From Bacteroidales bacterium (lineage in GTDB: Bacteria; Bacteroidota; Bacteroidia; Bacteroidales; VadinHA17): a stretch of DNA of 9,065 nt. The notes beneath the pieces are model-generated. The model saw only the letters and a program-made list of their open reading frames with translations, made no database searches and had not been told where the DNA came from. Positions 1-7,496 of this stretch are shown here, piece by piece. The position numbers were made by a program, and so were the translations under genes. The stretch is from the NCBI GenBank assembly GCA_003501665.1, contig DNOQ01000310.1, positions 1,978 through 11,042 on the forward strand, given 5' to 3'. How positions within the stretch are numbered: the first letter of the stretch is position 1; each line of letters begins with the position of its first letter.

Positions 1-467
1 ATACCTGCGCCTTTAGGATGAAACGGCTGCCCGGGAGATCTCATGTTTACAATGTTGTAAGCAGGTACGGCTTCAATAACCAGATTGCCGACACTCCTTC
101 TATCACCGGCATCCATTGCCTGAGCCCATTTTATTTGTGATGCCGAATTCCTGTTGGAAATCATAACTGTCCCGTCTTTCCTCAGTTCAGCAATCAGTTT
201 CGGATCAAGATGATCATAATGTTCATGTGTAACAAGTATCAGATCAGCTTTGGGCAGGTTCTTATAATTTCCCGAACTGCTTACTGGATCAATATGAATG
301 CAGAAATCATTCACTTTGAACATCAGCGATCCGTGTCCTATAAAATACATTTCAACATCGCCTGCTGAAGTTTTCAGTTTATCAGCAGCATATGAATCCT
401 GAGATTTTGCAACTGTAGTCATGGTCACAAAGGTTAAAATGATTGAAATTTGCTTAATTCTTTTCAT
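1..467 (-). CDS. Exported metallo-beta-lactamase-fold hydrolase (UlaG-like), N-terminal part, cut by the window edge
   Basis: Reading the minus strand from the ATG at 467-465 gives 155 open codons that run off the left edge, so the C-terminus is missing. Residues 1-23 form a Sec-type signal peptide (MKRIKQ, then a hydrophobic run, then a likely cut near KSQ/D), placing the enzyme in the periplasm or outside. The fold is shown by HEHYDH at residues 81-86, the HxHxDH zinc-binding motif of metallo-beta-lactamases, preceded by GHGSLMF (44-50) and the core strand with D60 (HIDP). The stretch ending FHPKGAG (149-155) resembles members annotated as metal-dependent hydrolases of the UlaG/Lactamase_B_2 type. 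The substrate cannot be deduced: such proteins include lactonases and phosphodiesterases, and exported forms are common but uncharacterised in Bacteroidota. It is transcribed divergently from the C25 peptidase. Fold confidence is high, function low. Confidence 0.88.
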   Translation of the reverse strand, partial: MKRIKQISIILTFVTMTTVAKSQDSYAADKLKTSAGDVEMYFIGHGSLMFKVNDFCIHIDPVSSSGNYKNLPKADLILVTHEHYDHLDPKLIAELRKDGTVMISNRNSASQIKWAQAMDAGDRRSVGNLVIEAVPAYNIVNMRSPGQPFHPKGAG

Positions 468-501
468 GTATACCGGTTTGTTTATCCAATAAAAACATAC
501 A

Positions 502-532
502 TAAAAGTAGTAATCTTATGCTTTTTATCAAA
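502..532 (-). promoter_or_regulatory. Candidate Bacteroidota-type promoter for the metallo-beta-lactamase-fold gene
   Basis: On the minus strand TTTG (532-529) is followed by 19 bases and then TACTTTTA (509-502). This matches the Bacteroidota primary sigma pattern TTTG-N19-21-TAnnTTTG except for the last base of the -7 box. Transcription would start about 30 bases before the ATG, a plausible leader length. The -7 region is nearly repeated upstream of the oxidoreductase gene at 7443-7450. This rests on pattern matching only. Confidence 0.4.
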
Positions 533-614
533 TTTCTATTGACAATGCACGGTTAAATTAAGTAAATTTAATAACTTGGCTGATGTTTTAGGTTAATGGA
601 TCAATCATTTAACA

Positions 615-3600
615 TTGATACATTCAGGGTATATAAAAAAGTCATTGTGTCTGCTAATTTTTCTGCTAATCACCAGTCTTGTTAAGGGTCAGTCCGTAAA
701 CACAAGGAGGATCTCTTTTGAAAGCGAAAAACAGAAAAATGGAATAGTTGCTTCAGGGCGCTCGATAGTTATCTATTATTCGCTACCTGAAATCAATCTT
801 ATTAATATTAAAAATGATAACGGATCATTCTACAGAATCAGCGCTCCCGGGCATACCATTACATCAGAGCCCGGCAGACCCGAACTTCCCGTATTCAGCA
901 AACTGATATCAATACCGGGAGAGTGCAAATACAGAGTCAGAATAACTGATGTAAGAACAGAAAAAATAAATCCCGGAAGAAAGAATATTGAAGGAATACT
1001 TTTCCCCGCGCAGGAAGGTGAAACCAAAGCGCCGCAGACAAAGAAACCGGAATTTGCGATCGACAGAAATGTTTATTCTTCACGTAATTTACTTCCCTCA
1101 GATACTGTATCAATCGAAGCAATCGGTACTTTAAGAGGGAAAAATATAGGGAACCTCCGCATATCGCCGGTAAGGTATAATCCCCGTTCAAATTTTCTTG
1201 AGGTAATCACATCAATGAAAATTGAGATCTGGTTCACCGGATCAGAAAGAACCTCAAAATCCTTTCCCGAATCGGAAATCTTCCGCAAAACACTCAGCAA
1301 AGGGATACTTAACTATAATGAAAGCTCTGACGTTCAGACCTTTTCCGATAAGCCCATAAGAATGGTGATACTGACAGACACTTCTTTCAGACGTCATCTT
1401 GAACCATTTATAAAATGGAAAACCATTAAGGGATTTAAACTTGATATATTATACAAAGGTATGGAGTATGCCGGAGAAACTTACACCGATATCAAAAACA
1501 GCCTTACCGGATTATACGAATCATCAACTCCCGACAATCCACCCCCTGAATATCTTCTCATTGTTGGCAATACTTCAAAAATACCATATTACGGTAACGA
1601 CAATGTTACAGACATGTATTACGGCGAATTCGACGGAAATGGCGATTATTTTCCCGAGATGTTCATAGGAAGACTGCCGGTTGCAGATACGAATGAACTT
1701 AAAAATGTGGTCGAAAAAATGATCAGATATGAGAAATTTGAATATGCCGACACCAACAGGTTCCATTCAAATGCAATGATCACCTCGGGATATGATGCCA
1801 GCTATGCCAACTATATGAACGGGCATATCAAATATGCAATAAACAATTATCTGACCCCCGGAAATAATATTAATGAATATCATTTCTATTATCCGCAGAC
1901 TCAGGTAACACATAAGGATTCAGTTATTAAGCTTATAAACAAAGGAATGTCGTTTGTGAATTACACCGGCCACGGATCGGCAACTGCGTGGCTTCATATC
2001 AATATCGACACTTCGGATGTCCGTAAGCTGATTAACAGAAATATGTATCCCTTTATTATAAGCAATGCCTGCCTGACTTCCAGATTCAATATGAGATCGC
2101 TTGGAAACAGAATGGTGTTGTCAAAGGAAAGAGGAGCCATAGGATTTATAGGTTGCTCCAACGACTCATACTGGAACGAGGATTTTTACTGGGCCGTTGG
2201 TCTTTGCACTCCATCGGATAATCCGACCTATGAAACATCAGGCCTGGGTGCTCTTGACAGGTTGTTCCATACACACGGTGAACCCATGAGTGACTGGTAT
2301 ACCACAATGGGTCAGATAGTTTATTCGGGTAACCTTTCAGTAAGCGAAAGCACAAGTTCACGCAAAAAGTACTATTGGGAAACATACAACCTTGTGGGCG
2401 ATCCAAGTATGATCCCTGTTATCGGCACTCCTGTTTCGTTCAAAACACAATTCCCTGACACTTTGCCAAATGGAATCAGATCGTGGTCGTTTATAACTGA
2501 CCCGGGCTCTTATGCTGCCGTTTCCCGTTCAGGCAAACTGTGGGATGCATCACACGCAAGCCCTTCAGGAACGGTGCTTCTTAAAATGCCCGGAATATCA
2601 GAAGATTCGTGCCTGTTGGTAATCACGGGACAAAATAAAATTCCCCTGATCAAAACAATTTACTTTTCGAGAATAACAGAGGAATACATTAATCTGACTG
2701 AATCAACAATAAATGATGCTTCTGGTAACAACAACGGTAAGGCCGACTTTGGTGAAACTCTTTCCATCGACCTGAAAATAGCCAATCTGGGTGAAACTGA
2801 TGCACGTAACCTGTATGCAAAAATATTTTCAAAATCTGAATATGTTACAATTCTCATTGACTCGGTGATGCTTGGGGATCTTCCCGCGGGATCGGAAAAA
2901 GTTTTAAGCAACAAGCTGTTTGTCAGGATTTCCGACAATATTAAAGATAAAAGCATAGTTTCTCTGGATATTATTCTGACTGATGATATTTTGTCATTTC
3001 ACTTTAAAATGGATTTCCTGATACATGCACCCCAGCTTGATATACTCAGCTGCTACCTGAATGATTCCGCTACGGGCAATGGCGATCAGATTGCGAATCC
3101 TGGTGAGACATTCAACCTGATATTTACCGTTAAAAATGACGGAAGCAGCAGTATTTCCGGCAAATTATCAGTATCGAGCCCGGACGCTGAAATCACAATT
3201 CTTGAACCTACCAAGAATTCCGGATTGCTCCATGATGGTATTCTTACTGAAATACCGGTGCTTGTAAAACTTGCCCATAATGTGAAATCAGGTGCCACAA
3301 TTATTGTCAGGACAACTTTGAACTGCGGTCCGTATAATGTTGAAAGGGAGTTCTCATTCAGGGTCGGCAAAATAAGGGAATCATTTGAATCTTCATCATT
3401 AAGGGTATTTCCCTGGATCAATGTAAGTCCAAAGCCATGGGTTATCACCGATAATGGCGCCTTCGACGGTCATTTATCAGCACGCTCCGGAACCATAGGC
3501 CATAACGAGTCTTCATCACTTATTATAAAAACCTGTTACGAGACTTCTGATTCGCTGAAGTTTTATTATCATGTTTCTTCAGAAACCAATTATGATTTCC

Positions 3601-4382
3601 TTGCTTTCTATCTGAATGATACTGAATTGTTCCGTAAATCGGGGGAGACTCTGTGGGAAAAGAAAGTCATACCCGTGCCGGCAGGATACCACAAGATGGA
3701 ATGGCGTTATAAGAAGGACCAGTCTGTTTCTCAGGGCAGAGATTATGCCATGATCGATATGATAGATTTTGCAGGACCCGGAGGAGTTACCTATGTCGAG
3801 AAAGATATTGTAACAGGAAGGATCATCAGTCCGGTTCAGAAAGATAAAACAGGCAGGGAAAAAGTAACCGTCAGGGTTCTTAATGTCGGACCCGATACCA
3901 TCAACGGATTTAACATGGCCTATACAATCAATGACGGAATACCTGTCCGGCAGCATTTTAATGATACCCTGATCCCATTCGGAGATTCCGTAACCGTAAC
4001 TTTCAATACTTATGCAGATCTCTCACGTTATGGTCTTTATGATCTGGTAACATACGGTTATGACAATGACGATGATTACCTTCTGAATGATACATTAAGG
4101 ATCAGCATTGAGAATACCAGTATTGATGAACCCATATCGGTATTTCCTAATCCTTTTGATTCAGAACTCAAATTTGTAATAAATTCGGAAGTTGATGCAA
4201 CAGCCCGGATAAGCCTGATCAGCACATCAGGAAAGAAACTAATTTATTTTGAAAAAGTTATCATACCCGGAACGAATGATGACATTATAAAAACCTACAA
4301 TCTCCCTCCGGCTGTGTACTACCTCAGAATTGAATATAATGGATTCATTAAAGTCATTCCTGTAATAAAAGCCAGACCCTGA
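615..4382 (+). CDS. Gingipain-like C25 cysteine peptidase with type IX secretion sorting tail
   Basis: A 1255-residue secreted peptidase. Residues 1-26 form a signal peptide (IKKSL, hydrophobic core, VKGQS). About 40-230 resembles the gingipain propeptide, with GRPELPVFSKLISIPG (86-101). About 245-605 is the peptidase C25 domain: His453 in NYTGHGS and Cys486 in ISNACLTS are the expected catalytic pair, 33 residues apart, the same spacing as His211/Cys244 in RgpB. Two CARDB/Ig-like regions follow (about 690-800 and 805-915; both contain a GxGxxxxPGET or GxADFGET-like turn), then a jelly-roll, adhesin-like domain (about 920-1055) and another beta domain. The tail from about 1170 (VFPNPF at 1176-1181, ending YYLRIEYNG) is a type A sorting domain used by PorU-type sortases for export and surface attachment. 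It probably degrades extracellular protein; whether it prefers Arg, Lys or something else cannot be told. The start is a TTG, the first usable codon after an in-frame TAA at 594-596, with no clear ribosome-binding site; the true start is uncertain. Confidence 0.93.
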   Translation: MIHSGYIKKSLCLLIFLLITSLVKGQSVNTRRISFESEKQKNGIVASGRSIVIYYSLPEINLINIKNDNGSFYRISAPGHTITSEPGRPELPVFSKLISIPGECKYRVRITDVRTEKINPGRKNIEGILFPAQEGETKAPQTKKPEFAIDRNVYSSRNLLPSDTVSIEAIGTLRGKNIGNLRISPVRYNPRSNFLEVITSMKIEIWFTGSERTSKSFPESEIFRKTLSKGILNYNESSDVQTFSDKPIRMVILTDTSFRRHLEPFIKWKTIKGFKLDILYKGMEYAGETYTDIKNSLTGLYESSTPDNPPPEYLLIVGNTSKIPYYGNDNVTDMYYGEFDGNGDYFPEMFIGRLPVADTNELKNVVEKMIRYEKFEYADTNRFHSNAMITSGYDASYANYMNGHIKYAINNYLTPGNNINEYHFYYPQTQVTHKDSVIKLINKGMSFVNYTGHGSATAWLHINIDTSDVRKLINRNMYPFIISNACLTSRFNMRSLGNRMVLSKERGAIGFIGCSNDSYWNEDFYWAVGLCTPSDNPTYETSGLGALDRLFHTHGEPMSDWYTTMGQIVYSGNLSVSESTSSRKKYYWETYNLVGDPSMIPVIGTPVSFKTQFPDTLPNGIRSWSFITDPGSYAAVSRSGKLWDASHASPSGTVLLKMPGISEDSCLLVITGQNKIPLIKTIYFSRITEEYINLTESTINDASGNNNGKADFGETLSIDLKIANLGETDARNLYAKIFSKSEYVTILIDSVMLGDLPAGSEKVLSNKLFVRISDNIKDKSIVSLDIILTDDILSFHFKMDFLIHAPQLDILSCYLNDSATGNGDQIANPGETFNLIFTVKNDGSSSISGKLSVSSPDAEITILEPTKNSGLLHDGILTEIPVLVKLAHNVKSGATIIVRTTLNCGPYNVEREFSFRVGKIRESFESSSLRVFPWINVSPKPWVITDNGAFDGHLSARSGTIGHNESSSLIIKTCYETSDSLKFYYHVSSETNYDFLAFYLNDTELFRKSGETLWEKKVIPVPAGYHKMEWRYKKDQSVSQGRDYAMIDMIDFAGPGGVTYVEKDIVTGRIISPVQKDKTGREKVTVRVLNVGPDTINGFNMAYTINDGIPVRQHFNDTLIPFGDSVTVTFNTYADLSRYGLYDLVTYGYDNDDDYLLNDTLRISIENTSIDEPISVFPNPFDSELKFVINSEVDATARISLISTSGKKLIYFEKVIIPGTNDDIIKTYNLPPAVYYLRIEYNGFIKVIPVIKARP

Positions 4383-4434
4383 TACTTTTTTATCAAGGCA
4401 GAAACGATTAGCTTTAGGGGCAAAAAACACCACT

Positions 4435-5016
4435 ATGACATCTGTTGTTCCAACCAGAGAAACAGCTCTTGAGTTGTTTCTTAAATACAATAAGAGTGAA
4501 AGTCTTTTAAAACATGCTCTTGCAGTAGAAGGAGTAATGAGGTATATGGCACGAAAAACGGGTGAGGACGAAGAAAAATGGGGTATTATAGGATTGATTC
4601 ATGATCTCGATTATGAATCATATCCCGAACAGCATTGCACCATGACAAAAAAGATATTAGAGGAGAATAACTGGCCGGAAGAATATATAAGGGCAGTTTT
4701 GAGCCATGGATGGGGACTAGCTTCGGATGTTGAGCCGGTAACATTGCTCGAGAAGACGATATTTGCAATGGACGAACTGACAGGATTGGTTGCTACCAGT
4801 GCACTGGTAAGACCATCCAAGAGTGTGCTTGACATGGAGGCAAAGTCGGTAAAAAAGAAGTGGAACGATAAGAGGTTTGCCGCGGGCGTCGACAGATCCA
4901 TTATCGAAAAGGGAGCTGTAATGCTTGCAGTTACACTTGACGAACTGATCACCGATTGTATAATGGGAATGAGGGAAGTGGCTGAGCAGATCGGGTTAAA
5001 GGGGAATATTAACTGA
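4435..5016 (+). CDS. HD-domain (HDIG type) predicted metal-dependent phosphohydrolase
   Basis: A 193-residue soluble protein with no signal peptide or membrane segment, so cytoplasmic. The HD-superfamily metal ligands are visible: His27 (LLKHALAVE), His56-Asp57 in LIHDLDYE, and Asp113 in FAMDELTGL; His67 and His91 (LSHGW) could be extra ligands. The length suits the stand-alone HDIG family widespread in bacteria, for which the substrate is not established; nucleotide or phosphate-ester hydrolysis is the family-level expectation. The ATG at 4435 leaves 52 bases after the peptidase stop, with no hairpin in between, so co-transcription with the peptidase is likely, though a functional tie is not evident. 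A terminator follows directly. The Lys-rich segment near 150-160 (SVKKKWNDKRF) is typical of these proteins. Family assignment is firm and the biological role unknown. Confidence 0.88.
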   Translation: MTSVVPTRETALELFLKYNKSESLLKHALAVEGVMRYMARKTGEDEEKWGIIGLIHDLDYESYPEQHCTMTKKILEENNWPEEYIRAVLSHGWGLASDVEPVTLLEKTIFAMDELTGLVATSALVRPSKSVLDMEAKSVKKKWNDKRFAAGVDRSIIEKGAVMLAVTLDELITDCIMGMREVAEQIGLKGNIN

Positions 5017-5025
5017 TTAAAAAAA

Positions 5026-5073
5026 ATCTTCGTATTAAAATACGTTTTTTAATACGTATTTTAATACGAAGAT
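5026..5073. terminator. Bidirectional intrinsic terminator between convergent genes
   Basis: A perfect 19-bp inverted repeat (5026-5044 ATCTTCGTATTAAAATACG, matched by 5055-5073) encloses a 10-base loop (ttttttaata). It begins 9 bases after the HD gene stop and ends 20 bases before the stop of the DUF1080 lipoprotein gene on the other strand. For minus-strand transcripts the stem is followed by a run of U from the A tract 5019-5026, an ideal terminator. For plus-strand transcripts a nested small hairpin (5031-5044, CGTAT/ATACG) is followed at once by six T (5045-5050), giving a second, weaker terminator. The stem is AT-rich. Confidence 0.85.
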
Positions 5074-5093
5074 CATTATTGACACTCCGGTTT

Positions 5094-5816
5094 CTAGAGT
5101 TGCCTGATTTTTATATTCCTGAACCATACATCATTACCATGATCCTGCAGGCCAATATAGCCTTCTTTTGCAGTATTGATGAACCATGGCCAGTCGGCAA
5201 ATTTGGAATTGGCGCACATTCTTTTCCAGTCGTCGGTCCACAGATGGAATTCAACAACATTTGCCCCATTCTGGTTAAAAACGACTGTACCCTGATAAAC
5301 AAGAATTTTTACCGAGTTCCATTGTCCGGCAGGTTTTGTATTCTGGGGTTTTGCAGGAATAAGGTCATAGAGGGATCCGGCCATACGGTTACCGTTAACA
5401 CCGAGTTTTGCATCCGGATGTCTGTCATTATCCAGGATTTGCATCTCAGGTGAAGATTTATAGATCGGTTCATCGGGTATCTCCTGGGCAAGGATGAATA
5501 TTCCGCTGTTCCCTCCTTCGGATATTTTCCATTCAAGGGCAAGTTCGAAATTGCTTAGTTTTTTATCATAAATGATATCACCACCTCCGCCTGCTTCGCC
5601 ACCTCCGGAACCGATACAGCGAAGGGTTCCGTCAACAACCTCCCATCCTCTTTCGGGGAAAGTGGTTTTATTATAGCCACGCCAGCCGGTTGTGGTTTTA
5701 CCGTCAAAGATAGTTGTCCAGTTTTCTCCTGCAGCGCTTTTCTTTTTGCCTGAAGATGCACATGATGAAACCGCCATCACAATAATTATTGACAGAATGA
5801 TATTATACCATTTCAT
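5094..5816 (-). CDS. DUF1080 (3-keto-disaccharide hydrolase family) lipoprotein
   Basis: A 240-residue protein. Residues 1-19 are a lipoprotein signal ending in the lipobox VSSC, so Cys19 should be acylated and the protein membrane-anchored, in the periplasm or at the surface. The rest is one DUF1080 (PF06439) concanavalin-like beta-sandwich: FDGKTTTGW (37-45), a glycine-rich loop (GSGGGEAGGGGD, 69-80), FELALEWK (90-97), GNSGIF (102-107), EMQILDN (124-130), AGSLYDL (146-152), GQWNSVKI (164-171) and GLQDHGNDVWFRNIKI (222-237). These are the conserved blocks of the family, whose studied members cleave 3-keto-glycosides. It is the last gene of the minus-strand cluster, 79 bases after the Gfo/Idh oxidoreductase that would supply its 3-keto substrate. 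The gap carries a perfect palindrome that could reduce read-through. It differs strongly from the second DUF1080 gene at 7497-8306. The actual sugar is not predictable. Confidence 0.93.
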   Translation of the reverse strand: MKWYNIILSIIIVMAVSSCASSGKKKSAAGENWTTIFDGKTTTGWRGYNKTTFPERGWEVVDGTLRCIGSGGGEAGGGGDIIYDKKLSNFELALEWKISEGGNSGIFILAQEIPDEPIYKSSPEMQILDNDRHPDAKLGVNGNRMAGSLYDLIPAKPQNTKPAGQWNSVKILVYQGTVVFNQNGANVVEFHLWTDDWKRMCANSKFADWPWFINTAKEGYIGLQDHGNDVWFRNIKIRQL

Positions 5817-5844
5817 ATGAAAATAATATTATTATGTTATTGAA

Positions 5845-5874
5845 AGTAGAATCGCGATGCATCGCGATTCTACT
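5845..5874. repeat. Perfect 30-bp palindrome (REP-like intergenic element)
   Basis: The sequence AGTAGAATCGCGATG is followed immediately by its exact reverse complement, with no spacer, so the whole 30 bp is self-complementary and centred on ATGCAT. It sits in the 79-bp gap between the oxidoreductase stop and the DUF1080 lipoprotein start. It is more G+C-rich at the core (TCGCGA twice) than the AT-rich flanks. The form, GTAGA...TCTAC around CGCGAT, resembles dispersed palindromes I recall from Bacteroidota and cyanobacterial genomes; that link is from memory. In RNA it makes a long hairpin, without a good U tract on the minus strand, so it may act as an RNA stabiliser or partial terminator. 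Confidence 0.75.
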
Positions 5875-5895
5875 ACGATTGTTTTATTATTTTGA

Positions 5896-7389
5896 TTATA
5901 CCGGCATGGCGGGTAATGACCATCCGCTGCGGTATTCATGTTTGATCATTTCAGATGCAAATTGTTTTGCATTCATCGGATCGGTCCACTTTTTGTTGAA
6001 TGTGGGATGTCCGTCAGCAATTGAAAATGCATCTTCGATACATATTCTGACAGTTTCGGAATCGGTGAGATTTGTGAATTCCATCCTTTCACCGTTCCAT
6101 TCGAGTTCCTTATTAAGGCCCTGAAGTCTGACAGCAAGAACACCCATAACAACCATTTCATTGAACGGTCCTGCTTCAGCGAAATCGGATTTGGTCATGA
6201 CTCTGCTTTCGGGGCTCTCTTTACATGCACGTACCCAGTCCATTTCGTGAGATACTTTTTCAGGAAGTCTGCGTTCTGTTTTCGGAGCTACCGGTACTCT
6301 TCCGGAAAGAAGCCAAGGATCTCTTCCGTAGCAACCACAAATGAGTTTATCTTTCGTACCGTGGAATATTACGCCGCCGCCACCGTTATTCATATCTTTT
6401 CCGGCCGGCCATCCTGTGGGTTTAGGAGGTTGCAGACCACCGTCGTACCATATTACCTCAACCTCCGGAAGTTTCATTTTGGCTCTCCGGTCGGTTACTC
6501 TTGCCGGATAAACAAGCTTAACCATCTGAGCATTGGGAGCACAATCGGCAAGAAGTAGTGTTGAGCTTCCCTGGGCTTTAATTGGATACTGAAGTTTAAG
6601 ACCCTTGAATACCGGATGAAGAATATGGCATGCCATATCACCCAATGCACCTGTACCGAAATCCCACCAGCCTCTCCAGTTCCAGGGATGATAAATGCTG
6701 TGGTATGGACGCATCGGAGCCGGACCGATAAAAAGATCCCAGTTAAGAGTTTCCGGAGGCCATTCTCCTTTTGCAGGGCGGTTCAGACCCTGAGGCCAGA
6801 TCGGACGGTCTGTAAATGATTCCACCCTTGCAACGTCACCTATCTCTCCGTTCTGCAACCACTCAACAGTAAGATTTACACCCTCACCTGATGAACCCTG
6901 GTTCCCCATTTGTGTGGCAACCTTGTGTTTTGCAGCAAGTTTAGTAAGAAGCCTCGATTCATACACTGTATGTGTGAGAGGTTTCTGAACAAAAACATGT
7001 TTACCCATTGTCATGGCAGTGGCAGCAATGATGGCATGGGTGTGATCAGAGGTTGCAACTATAACTGCATCGATCGATTTTCCCATCTCATCATACATCT
7101 TACGCCAATCCCAGTACTTTTTTGCATTGGGGTAAGCATCAAATACTTTTTTGGAATATGCCCAGTCAACATCGCACAGAGCAACCAGATTCTCTGTCGG
7201 GGCAACAGCTCTCATGTTGCTGTTTCCCATACCTCCTATACCAGCGACAGCTATATTGAGCTTGTCGCTGGGCGCTGTTTTTCCGAGACCGCTGATAACG
7301 GAGCCGGGAAGGATCGTGAATCCGGCAGCAACTGCACCCGTTGTTCCGATAAAAGAACGGCGCGTAATGTTTTTAGATTCGTCTTTCAT
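5896..7389 (-). CDS. Tat-exported Gfo/Idh/MocA family oxidoreductase (probable glycoside 3-dehydrogenase)
   Basis: A 497-residue enzyme. ITRRSFIG (8-15) is a twin-arginine motif followed by a hydrophobic segment, so the folded, cofactor-loaded protein is exported by Tat. The Rossmann domain follows: NIAVAGIGGMG (45-55) gives the GxGxxG dinucleotide site, CDVDW (72-76) ends the second strand, and VATSDHTHA (111-119) and VQKPLTH (134-140) are the usual active-site stretches. The common EKP is QKP here, as in many exported relatives; Lys136 is kept. The C-terminal domain has PWNWRGWWDFGTGALGDMACH (235-255), with Asp251 and His255 as probable catalytic residues. Family knowledge and the DUF1080 genes on both sides suggest NAD(P)-dependent oxidation of a sugar at C3, probably with tightly held cofactor because it acts outside the cytoplasm. 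The precise substrate is unknown. It lies 107 bases after the upstream DUF1080 gene, with a possible promoter of its own. Confidence 0.93.
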   Translation of the reverse strand: MKDESKNITRRSFIGTTGAVAAGFTILPGSVISGLGKTAPSDKLNIAVAGIGGMGNSNMRAVAPTENLVALCDVDWAYSKKVFDAYPNAKKYWDWRKMYDEMGKSIDAVIVATSDHTHAIIAATAMTMGKHVFVQKPLTHTVYESRLLTKLAAKHKVATQMGNQGSSGEGVNLTVEWLQNGEIGDVARVESFTDRPIWPQGLNRPAKGEWPPETLNWDLFIGPAPMRPYHSIYHPWNWRGWWDFGTGALGDMACHILHPVFKGLKLQYPIKAQGSSTLLLADCAPNAQMVKLVYPARVTDRRAKMKLPEVEVIWYDGGLQPPKPTGWPAGKDMNNGGGGVIFHGTKDKLICGCYGRDPWLLSGRVPVAPKTERRLPEKVSHEMDWVRACKESPESRVMTKSDFAEAGPFNEMVVMGVLAVRLQGLNKELEWNGERMEFTNLTDSETVRICIEDAFSIADGHPTFNKKWTDPMNAKQFASEMIKHEYRSGWSLPAMPV

Positions 7390-7442
7390 TTTCAGGTAGA
7401 TTTAATATTAATTAATGAAGTTTAAGTTATCTTATTTGATCA

Positions 7443-7472
7443 TAAAAGTAATAATTTAACTGTTATTTCAAT
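7443..7472 (-). promoter_or_regulatory. Candidate promoter for the Gfo/Idh oxidoreductase gene
   Basis: On the minus strand ATTG (7472-7469) is followed by 18 bases and TACTTTTA (7450-7443), close to the Bacteroidota TTTG / TAnnTTTG pair but with one mismatch in each box and a spacer one base short. The surrounding ATTAYTACTTTTAT matches the element before the metallo-beta-lactamase-fold gene. It would give a leader of about 45 bases and let the oxidoreductase and lipoprotein genes be expressed apart from the first DUF1080 gene. Weak evidence. Confidence 0.3.
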
Positions 7473-7496
7473 ATGTCCTTAATTAATTTTCAACTG

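Noticed and set aside
545..575. TTGACA-N18-TAAATT upstream of the peptidase, and the AT-rich inverted repeat TTAAATT/AATTTAA at 553-571
   Set aside because: The first matches an E. coli-type promoter rather than the Bacteroidota type; the second is short and AT-only, so chance is likely.
3579..3956. Minus-strand open frame of 125 codons (and a similar one at 3086-3448) inside the C25 peptidase gene
   Set aside because: The plus-strand frame encodes continuous, recognisable domains there; the antisense frames have no support.
5079..5453. 124-codon plus-strand open frame opposite the DUF1080 lipoprotein gene
   Set aside because: Antisense to a conserved gene and overlapping the end of the terminator region; no recognisable features.
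5834..6124. Plus-strand open frame spanning the 30-bp palindrome
   Set aside because: It starts in AT-rich spacer and continues antisense to the oxidoreductase C-terminus; not a credible gene.
6910..7425. 171-codon plus-strand open frame opposite the oxidoreductase gene
   Set aside because: It lies almost wholly antisense to the well-supported Gfo/Idh gene, its product is Cys/Ser-rich with no domain pattern, and it has no leader signals. It is an antisense shadow.
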